A DNA stretch of 11,736 nucleotides, from contig JAAYKC010000065.1 in NCBI GenBank assembly GCA_012522645.1, positions 1 to 11,736 of the forward strand. Reading direction: 5' to 3'. Numbering within the stretch: the first letter of the stretch is position 1; the number at the start of each line of letters is the position of its first letter. A program made the position numbers and the translations under genes. The notes under the pieces are model-generated. The model was not told the DNA's origin. It saw only the letters and a list, made by a program, of their open reading frames with translations, and ran no database searches. Shown piece after piece: positions 1 to 5,478 of the stretch. This stretch comes from Thermoplasmatales archaeon (lineage in GTDB: Archaea; Thermoplasmatota; Thermoplasmata; Methanomassiliicoccales; Methanomethylophilaceae).

Positions 1-1
1 G

Positions 2-1144
2 CTTAAGCGGGAAGTGGGATGTGCCATAGATGACATCTTGTCACTTTCTCGCGATTTCAAATACGGCGTTCTGAAGGTGAAGCCCTACGTCTCTGAATCT
101 GAGGCAACGGACTGCGAGACATCTGATGAGACAGTGCCTGAGGGCGTTATGTTCGGCCCTCATGCATCTGCGGATGCTCTGCCCCTTGCGAACGGCGACC
201 TGAGTCCGTTTATGGTGACATGGTCGACAGAAGAGGACTCCGTACTCTCTGAAGCGATGCCGGCAGAGGGTCTGAATTATCCGCCGGAGGAGGTCGCAGA
301 GGAGATCACGATACTGAGTTCCGGGGCAGAGCCTGCCAGAACCACGTCCGTGCCGATAGGTTATGCGCGCCCTTATATCAGGGCGCTGATGGCAGAAACA
401 TCGCTTGCAGCATCAAGGTCCGACGGCTATGTATTCGATTTCGATCATATTTGGGATGAGGAGGATGACGAGGTCCCGAAGACCTTTGCCGAACCGGAGC
501 CTGCAGTATGTGATCCTGTGAATTCCGACATCTCCGAGCCTGCTGAGGCACAGGAACCGAACTTCGTCATCTTCGATCTTACGGAGGCGGCGGAAGAGAA
601 AGCTCCCGTACCCGATCTCGTCATGTTCGATCTCCCCGAGCCTGCTGAGGCACAGGAACCGAACTTCGTTGTCTTCGATCTTACGGAGGCGGCGGAAGAG
701 GAGATACCGATTCCAAATTTCATCTTGGTATATCCCGAAGGGTCTCCGAAGGAGATCCTGGATGAAACAAAGGATCTGATGGAGATGACGATCCCGGGGC
801 TGGTATCAGATGCAGAAGAGACAGAGGATGCGTATTCGGATGAGCCGTTTTTAGATGATGATGCGAATCTGGCACCAATGCTCATCGAAGAGTGTCAGGT
901 CGACCGTGCATCAGAGCAGAACCCTGTTCCGGCCGTACCGGCGGAGCAGTCTCTCAGCGAAGGGGCGGAGATCTGTTTCGGATTCCTCTCAGGCGCATTC
1001 GGGAACCCGGGGGAATCCGGCATCGATTTCATGTTCGGAAAGGACGAAGATGACAGCAGTCATCCGGAGCATACGTATGAGGTGCAGACGGAGCAGAGCG
1101 TTGTCAGAGCGTCCCCTGTGCAGACTCAGAAGATGTACCTCTGA
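2..1144 (+). CDS. Acidic repeat-containing protein of unknown function, 5' end outside the window
   Basis: I do not recognise this family. The frame is open to the left window edge (L-K-R-E before a possible GTG start at 14), so either the gene starts upstream or that GTG begins a 376-residue protein. The first 30 or so residues look like the end of a folded segment; the rest is very rich in Glu, Asp, Pro and Ala and probably disordered. Counting from the GTG, residues about 175-245 carry a module of about 17 residues around P-(N/D)-(F/L)-(V/I)-x-(F/V)-(D/Y), present four times. Two of these sit in a 34-residue tandem repeat that is also nearly identical in DNA. The C-terminus is Gly/Phe-rich (FGFLSGAFG) then polar. 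No membrane segment, signal peptide or catalytic motif is visible. A hairpin with a T-run follows the stop. It could be an acidic scaffold or tail region of a larger protein; function unknown. The reading frame looks real because it is long and repeat-structured. Confidence 0.72.
   Translation, partial: LKREVGCAIDDILSLSRDFKYGVLKVKPYVSESEATDCETSDETVPEGVMFGPHASADALPLANGDLSPFMVTWSTEEDSVLSEAMPAEGLNYPPEEVAEEITILSSGAEPARTTSVPIGYARPYIRALMAETSLAASRSDGYVFDFDHIWDEEDDEVPKTFAEPEPAVCDPVNSDISEPAEAQEPNFVIFDLTEAAEEKAPVPDLVMFDLPEPAEAQEPNFVVFDLTEAAEEEIPIPNFILVYPEGSPKEILDETKDLMEMTIPGLVSDAEETEDAYSDEPFLDDDANLAPMLIEECQVDRASEQNPVPAVPAEQSLSEGAEICFGFLSGAFGNPGESGIDFMFGKDEDDSSHPEHTYEVQTEQSVVRASPVQTQKMYL
536..700 (+). 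repeat. Tandem coding repeat, 102-bp period, two copies
   Basis: Bases 536-598 and 638-700 are 63-bp copies that differ at only two adjacent positions, where codons for Val-Ile become Val-Val. The period is 102 bp, a multiple of three, so the frame is kept. Each copy encodes EPAEAQEPNFV(I/V)FDLTEA plus A-E-E. The spacer at 599-637 encodes a diverged version of the same motif (PVPDLVMFDLP). Identity at third codon positions points to a recent duplication or gene conversion inside the gene. Confidence 0.93.
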
Positions 1145-1159
1145 GTTTTTGCGGATACG

Positions 1160-1184
1160 GAGAAAACCATTTCTCACCTTTTTT
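1160..1184 (+). terminator. Hairpin plus T-run terminator after the acidic protein gene
   Basis: A perfect 6-bp stem (GAGAAA at 1160-1165, TTTCTC at 1170-1175) closes a four-base loop. After three bases it is followed by six T at 1179-1184. It lies 16 bp after the stop codon at 1142-1144. A T-run alone can terminate archaeal RNA polymerase; the stem is short and A/T-rich, so its contribution is uncertain. Confidence 0.5.
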
Positions 1185-1266
1185 CACTCTTTGAGACGAA
1201 CGTTATCAAAGCATTCTGGCTCATATTTTTGATATCCGGTGAACGACAGATTATGCATGAAAAATG

Positions 1267-1272
1267 TTTTAA
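1267..1272 (+). promoter_or_regulatory. Candidate TATA box for the antiporter gene
   Basis: TTTTAA is centred about 26 nt before the GTG start at 1295, the same spacing as at other genes in this window, which would give a leaderless transcript. A competing AT-rich element lies at 1224-1234. It would give a leader of roughly 40 nt that includes GAAGGT at 1279-1284, a possible ribosome binding site 10 nt before the start. The sequence does not decide between them. Confidence 0.4.
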
Positions 1273-1294
1273 GTGAGTGAAGGTCTAACCCCTT

Positions 1295-2575
1295 GTGGAC
1301 CTCGGCATCGTTTTTCTGACTATTGTATTGATTCTAGCTCTTGCGAAGATCAGTTCCGTCATCTTCGAAAAGTTCGGCATACCCGGGCTCGTCGGAGAGA
1401 TACTAATCGGGATAGTCATAGCCAATCTGGCCTTGGGAAACTGGTCCCTGATGGGTGCCCTCGATCTAGTGGATGATACGTCCGCCAACTCTGTATTCTT
1501 CAATGTATTTGCGGAGATCGGTGTAATATTCCTTCTCTTCTCAGTAGGTCTGGAGATGAAGGTTTCCGATCTTATGAAGGTAGGGAAGACCGCGATGCTC
1601 GTTGCGGTGCTGGGTGTAGCACTCCCGTTCATATTCGGTTTCGTTCTCATGATGGCCTGGGACGGCGAGATGTATCACGCTCTGTTCCTGGGAGCCGCCA
1701 TGGTCGCCACGAGCGTGGGGATCACGGCCAAGGTGATAAAGGACCTGAGAGTCATGAACACAAAAGAATCCCAGATAATCATCGGTGCTGCGGTCATCGA
1801 CGATATAATCGGGATGATCGTATTGGCAGTCGTTGTCGGCATGGCACAGTCCGGTTCCCTCGATGTGATGAACATAGTCGGGATTGTGACGAAGGCGGTG
1901 ATCTTCGTGATCGCCATACTGTTCGCCTGTGCTTATCTCGTTCCCAGGTTTGATAAGTGGTGGAGATCCAGGCATACTCCGAAACCATGCGATATAAACT
2001 ACACTATGCTGACGGTCGCAGTAATCGTTTGCTTCGGGTGCGCATATGTTGCCGATCTGATTGATCTGGCACCTATAATCGGGGCCTTCCTGGCAGGTAT
2101 GTTGTTCGCTGACAGGGCCAAGGAGTGGGGGATGTACAAGGGGATCGAGTCCATAACCACATTCTTCCTCCCGTTCTTCTTCGTGCATGTCGGAATGAAT
2201 GTGAGCCTGGGCGCGGTCACGGCTGATGTCCTGCTGCTGTTCTCGATAGTTCTCATTCTGGCGGTGATAGGCAAGCACATCGGCGGTGCCCTGGGTGCCA
2301 AGATCGGGGACAGGAGCCTCGGCAAGGATTCCCTCAATATAATCGGCATAGGGATGGTGCCCAGAGGCGAAGTGGGGATAATCGTGGCGGCGATGGGCCT
2401 GAACATAACCCTTGCCGGCGGAGGGAATGCCGTGTCCCCGGAGATGTACGTAGTGGTCATTCTCATGTCCGTGGTCACAACAATAATAGCGCCCCCGATC
2501 CTGTCCAGGATGTTCAAGAAGAAGTATCCTGTGGAGATGGACAACGGTTGCGAGACCGGAAGCTGCGAGATATGA
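1295..2575 (+). CDS. CPA2-family cation:proton antiporter (Na+/H+ exchanger family)
   Basis: This 426-residue integral membrane protein exchanges Na+ or K+ for protons. It is hydrophobic throughout, with about a dozen segments typical of the Na+/H+ exchanger fold. Visible landmarks are the N-terminal GIPGLVGEILIG (28-39), FSVGLEM (82-88), ATSVGIT (138-143, the interrupted-helix region), AAVIDDIIG (165-173) with the ion-binding Asp pair 169-170, and GMVPRGEVGII (353-363). A double Asp here is known from electrogenic NapA-type antiporters, whereas Asn-Asp goes with electroneutral ones, so electrogenic exchange is inferred. No RCK/TrkA-N domain follows, unlike KefB/KefC. The short tail after the last helix ends in a C-x4-C pair (419, 424). 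GTG at 1295 is the start: an in-frame TAA at 1286-1288 blocks extension and the next Met is at residue 53. Ion specificity cannot be read from sequence. The gene has its own promoter and is convergent with the Sec61-beta gene, 10 bp away. Confidence 0.93.
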   Translation: MDLGIVFLTIVLILALAKISSVIFEKFGIPGLVGEILIGIVIANLALGNWSLMGALDLVDDTSANSVFFNVFAEIGVIFLLFSVGLEMKVSDLMKVGKTAMLVAVLGVALPFIFGFVLMMAWDGEMYHALFLGAAMVATSVGITAKVIKDLRVMNTKESQIIIGAAVIDDIIGMIVLAVVVGMAQSGSLDVMNIVGIVTKAVIFVIAILFACAYLVPRFDKWWRSRHTPKPCDINYTMLTVAVIVCFGCAYVADLIDLAPIIGAFLAGMLFADRAKEWGMYKGIESITTFFLPFFFVHVGMNVSLGAVTADVLLLFSIVLILAVIGKHIGGALGAKIGDRSLGKDSLNIIGIGMVPRGEVGIIVAAMGLNITLAGGGNAVSPEMYVVVILMSVVTTIIAPPILSRMFKKKYPVEMDNGCETGSCEI

Positions 2576-2585
2576 GGTCCTGAGG

Positions 2586-2750
2586 TCACATAGGGAAGAA
2601 CGCGTTGAGGACCAGGATGATAATGGACATTCCCAGCGCCAGACCTATGACGGTTTTTGGACCTATCTTGGGTGCCTTATCATTCTTGGTATCGAAGTAC
2701 CTGACAAGACCTGCCTGTGATTGGAATCCCCCGTCCTTCTTTTTGGCCAT
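2586..2750 (-). CDS. secG: Sec61-beta / archaeal SecG preprotein translocase subunit
   Basis: This 54-residue tail-anchored protein is the small beta subunit of the archaeal Sec61/SecYE-beta protein-conducting channel in the cytoplasmic membrane. A basic cytoplasmic N-terminus (M-A-K-K-K) leads to the family signature GLVRYFD (residues 14-20), then APKIGPKTV (26-34). A single transmembrane helix (about 33-52) ends in NAFFPM. Size and order match archaeal Sec61-beta, which is usually 50-60 residues. ATG at 2748-2750 lies 26 nt downstream of a strong TATA box, and the stop is TGA at 2586-2588. The gene stands alone, divergent from lysS and convergent with the antiporter gene. Its small size makes it easy to miss. 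Confidence 0.93.
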   Translation of the reverse strand: MAKKKDGGFQSQAGLVRYFDTKNDKAPKIGPKTVIGLALGMSIIILVLNAFFPM

Positions 2751-2770
2751 GGGATGAGTGAGTACCGATT

Positions 2771-2783
2771 CTTTATAAAAAGG
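2771..2783 (-). promoter_or_regulatory. secG: TATA box for the Sec61-beta gene
   Basis: On the minus strand the element reads CCTTTTTATAAAG, the best TATA match in the window. Its centre lies about 26 nt upstream of the A of the start codon at 2750, so transcription should begin at or next to the ATG (leaderless). Confidence 0.8.
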
Positions 2784-2810
2784 TTATCTGGCGCACCCTT
2801 CTCGTAATCC

Positions 2811-2818
2811 CTTTATAG
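2811..2818 (+). promoter_or_regulatory. lysS: TATA box for lysS
   Basis: CTTTATAG is centred about 30 nt before the lysS ATG at 2845, predicting a leader of only a few bases. It is divergent from, and about 40 bp away from, the Sec61-beta TATA box. No Shine-Dalgarno-like sequence precedes the ATG. Confidence 0.65.
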
Positions 2819-2844
2819 AGGATAGCCAATCGAGCACTGATACG

Positions 2845-4386
2845 ATGCACTGGGCAGACGTTATAGCTAAGGATATCCTGGAAAAGGACAAGCACCCGAT
2901 AATAGCCACGGGCATAAGTCCTACCGGAGTGATACATGTCGGAAGTCTCAGAGAGGCCATAACAGGTGAGGCCGTCCGCAGCGCTATCAAAGACCTCGGA
3001 GGAGACGTCAGACTGATCTACCTGATAGATTCCGTCGACCCTCTGAGGAAGAGATATCCTTTCCTGCCGGAGGAGTACGAGGATTATGTGGGAATGCCCA
3101 TATTCCGGATCCCCTGCCCGTGCGGGAAGCATGACAATTACGCCCATCATTTCGTGCAGCCGTTCCTGGATGCACTGGACTCATTGAAAGTGAACTGCGA
3201 GATAATCTGGACCCACGATCTCTATGCACAGGGGAAATTCGCCCCCATGATAGATCTGGCACTTCGCAAGAGATCTCAGGTGATAGAGATCCTGAAGGAG
3301 GTCACAGGCAGAGACCTGAAGGATGATTTCGCCCCTTACAATCCTCTGTGCGAGAACTGCGGGAGATTCGCGCAGCCTCTGCACGAATCCTACGAGTATC
3401 CGCATATAGGCTACCACTGCACATGCGGTCATACCGGCACAGCCGACATAACGAAGATGGAAGGCAAGCTGGTGTGGAGACTGGAATGGCCCGCCAAATG
3501 GAAGATGTTCGGTACGTCCGTCGAGCCCTTCGGCAAAGACCATGCGGCCGCAGGCGGTTCCTATGACTCAGGCAAGAGGATAGTTGAGGAGATATTCGAC
3601 GGCAAGGCCCCGTATCCGGTACCATATGAGTTCGTACAGCTCAAGGGGATAGGTCAGATGCATAAATCCACCGGTTCCCCGGTGACAGGCCTGGATGCCA
3701 TAAACATGACGCCTCCCGAGGTCCTGAACTATCTTTTCCTCAGAGTCAATCCCCAGAGGGCTATCGATTATGATTCCGGAATGGGCATTCTTGATCTGGC
3801 AGATGAATACGACAGGATGGAGCGTCTCCATTTCGAAGGGGAGTGCACCGAGTGCGAAGAGAACTCTGTCAGAGCGTACTGCATAGCCCAGCATAACGCC
3901 CTGTCGGAAGAAGTGCCTCAGCAGGTCCCTTACAGGCATCTGGTCAATGTTGTGCAGATGACTGACTGCTTCGAAGGCGTGATGGAGATCCTCGGCAGGA
4001 CAGAGAACCTGGAGGACCTGACGAAGGAAGAGACCCTGAAGCTCAGGAAGAGAGTGGAGTGCGTCAAGTATTGGCTGGACAGATTCGCTCCGGAGCAGGT
4101 TAAATTCTCAGTGTCTGACGGAGTCGGCCCCGAGAGTCTGAGCAGCGAGGAGAAGAAGTATCTGGCACTTGTATCCGATGCTCTGGATTCCGTTGAATGG
4201 GAATCAGATTCCATAAGCAATGTTGTGGTGGAGACGGCCAAAGAGGCAGGCATAAGCACGAAGAAAGGGTTCCAGACCATCTACAAGGCGCTTATCGGAC
4301 GCACCTCGGGCCCCAGGCTCGGGACGTTCCTGGCGGATATGGATCGGGAGAATGTGCTCGAGAGATTCAGATCCGTTTCTCCCTGA
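2845..4386 (+). CDS. lysS: Class I lysyl-tRNA synthetase (LysRS-I)
   Basis: The 513-residue cytoplasmic enzyme ligates lysine to tRNA-Lys using ATP. It is the archaeal class I form, unrelated to class II LysRS. The Rossmann-fold start GISPTGVIHVGSLRE (23-37) contains the HIGH-type motif as HVGS (31-34). Cys/His-rich segments CPCGKH and, further on, CENC (169-172) with CTC (192-194) resemble the zinc-binding insertions of the family. The KMSKS-equivalent region follows LKGIG but reads Q-M-H-K-S-T-G-S (271-278), clearly divergent from the usual K-M-S-S-S-K-G-N form. Downstream TPPEVLNYLFLRVNPQRAID is typical of the family and leads into the helical anticodon-recognition region (about 330-513). 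Length matches the family (about 500-530). ATG 2845 is supported by the promoter spacing. The stop codon directly abuts the convergent top6A stop. The call itself is secure; the altered KMSKS loop is the oddity. Confidence 0.95.
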   Translation: MHWADVIAKDILEKDKHPIIATGISPTGVIHVGSLREAITGEAVRSAIKDLGGDVRLIYLIDSVDPLRKRYPFLPEEYEDYVGMPIFRIPCPCGKHDNYAHHFVQPFLDALDSLKVNCEIIWTHDLYAQGKFAPMIDLALRKRSQVIEILKEVTGRDLKDDFAPYNPLCENCGRFAQPLHESYEYPHIGYHCTCGHTGTADITKMEGKLVWRLEWPAKWKMFGTSVEPFGKDHAAAGGSYDSGKRIVEEIFDGKAPYPVPYEFVQLKGIGQMHKSTGSPVTGLDAINMTPPEVLNYLFLRVNPQRAIDYDSGMGILDLADEYDRMERLHFEGECTECEENSVRAYCIAQHNALSEEVPQQVPYRHLVNVVQMTDCFEGVMEILGRTENLEDLTKEETLKLRKRVECVKYWLDRFAPEQVKFSVSDGVGPESLSSEEKKYLALVSDALDSVEWESDSISNVVVETAKEAGISTKKGFQTIYKALIGRTSGPRLGTFLADMDRENVLERFRSVSP

Positions 4387-5478
4387 TCACAGGATGCCCA
4401 TATTGGTGAGCTTCTCCGGAAGATAGGTGTCGGTGACGAAGTCAAGGCCGTATTTCGCAAGGGCCTGCTGTTCAGACTTCTTCTTCATGTTGAGCATGGC
4501 CTGTATCTCCGATATCCAGAACTCATCCCGGAACCGGGGATCGCTGAGCTCAGAATTCAAAGCGCTCACATCCTTGTCAGAAAGGGAATCCGTCGGCAGA
4601 TCGTAATTGAGTATGTCCGATGCTGTTATACCTACGAATTGCGCAGTGGGCGTCGCCAGATAGTCTGATATGTGTGCTGTTTTGATCGCACCGTAAGCTA
4701 CGGAGGCATAGATTCTGAATGACCACGGGTCACCGTCGGTGAAGACCACAATAGGCATGCTCATCTCCTCGTTCAGTCTTTTGATGAAGCGCCTGGTGCT
4801 CCTCGCAGGCTGCCCCTTCAAATGTACCAGCAGAGCATTCTGCTCCTCGCAGAATCCGTTCTCCACGAGACGGTCGAACATACCTCCCGTCTCTACAGCC
4901 ACTACGAATTTTGCATTACCGCCGTGGAATTGGACGTTGTCCTTCTCGACGTTGTACGGCACTCCGTATCCGGATTCGCCCACGTCATCGAGGCAGTTGA
5001 TCTTCTTACGCTCCCCCTTCTTCGTCATCTCAGAGAGTGTGAAATCGCCCATCACTCTGGCACCATCCTCCTCGGGACGAAGTTTGAAATCCTCTCTCAT
5101 GCAGCCGGACATGATCTCCAGATCCTCTGCCAGCAGATTACTCTCATCCTGGGAGCTGAATTTGCCGTGCCCCCATCCTTCTGAGATATAGTACATCTCC
5201 CTCAGTGTGGAGGATTTGTTCGTTTTGACCATGCCCTCTATGAATTGAACTGTGCAGGCGGTTCTGAGCATCATCGTGGCTCCGGTAACGGTCTTTGCCG
5301 TACGCTGGGTCTTCATATCCCCGTAGACCCACACGCTCTTCTTGGGGTCGAATTCTATGTTCTTCTTGGATCTTGTGGAAAGCTCCATGACGGGTATCTC
5401 GCCCGCGCTCATCTGGTTGTAGACGGAGTCCACAAGCTTCCTGAGATTCTTAACGGCATCTTCGTGGCGGTCAGTCAT
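4387..5478 (-). CDS. top6A: DNA topoisomerase VI subunit A (Spo11-type cleavage subunit)
   Basis: The 363-residue DNA-cleaving subunit of the type IIB topoisomerase forms an A2B2 complex that relaxes and decatenates DNA by making and resealing double-strand breaks; it is homologous to meiotic Spo11. The winged-helix domain carries TLREMYYISEGW (91-102). By alignment with Spo11, the second Tyr (97) should attack DNA. The Toprim domain supplies VETGGMFDRL with Glu196 and FTDGDPWSFRIY (246-257) with Asp248 and Asp250 for Mg2+. Family length is about 360-390, so the gene is complete. ATG at 5476-5478 overlaps the top6B stop by 8 bp. A perfect GGAGGTG ribosome binding site lies 7 nt upstream inside top6B, so the two subunits are co-transcribed and probably translated coupled. 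The stop at 4387-4389 abuts the convergent lysS stop. Confidence 0.97.
   Translation of the reverse strand: MTDRHEDAVKNLRKLVDSVYNQMSAGEIPVMELSTRSKKNIEFDPKKSVWVYGDMKTQRTAKTVTGATMMLRTACTVQFIEGMVKTNKSSTLREMYYISEGWGHGKFSSQDESNLLAEDLEIMSGCMREDFKLRPEEDGARVMGDFTLSEMTKKGERKKINCLDDVGESGYGVPYNVEKDNVQFHGGNAKFVVAVETGGMFDRLVENGFCEEQNALLVHLKGQPARSTRRFIKRLNEEMSMPIVVFTDGDPWSFRIYASVAYGAIKTAHISDYLATPTAQFVGITASDILNYDLPTDSLSDKDVSALNSELSDPRFRDEFWISEIQAMLNMKKKSEQQALAKYGLDFVTDTYLPEKLTNMGIL

Noticed and set aside
536..700. Possible CRISPR-like or regulatory repeats
   Set aside because: Only two copies with a period that is a multiple of three, coding in frame for a protein motif. There is no palindrome, no further copies and no cas genes. 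The same reasoning applies to 7578-7744.
445..885. 146-codon Ser-rich open frame antisense to the acidic repeat protein
   Set aside because: It is the reverse complement of Glu/Asp/Pro-rich codons, giving low-complexity Ser. It has no start-region signal and covers the most repetitive part of the plus-strand gene. Treated as a shadow.
855..1232. 125-codon Arg/Ser-rich plus-strand frame overlapping the end of the acidic protein gene
   Set aside because: Out-of-frame shadow of the longer gene, with no recognisable domain and no promoter or ribosome binding site. It also runs across the terminator hairpin.
1145..1294. Possible small RNA or gene in the 150-bp gap
   Set aside because: I see only the hairpin/T-run and AT-rich promoter-like elements. 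There is no convincing tRNA-like fold or conserved short coding sequence.
1541..2278. 245-codon open frame antisense to the antiporter
   Set aside because: The plus strand encodes an unmistakable antiporter. The antisense product is His/Asp/Tyr-rich without motifs, as expected for a complement of membrane-protein codons.
4739..5191. Plus-strand open frames opposite top6A
   Set aside because: They lie fully inside the well-conserved Toprim subunit gene, lack any domain, and read as complements of its codons.
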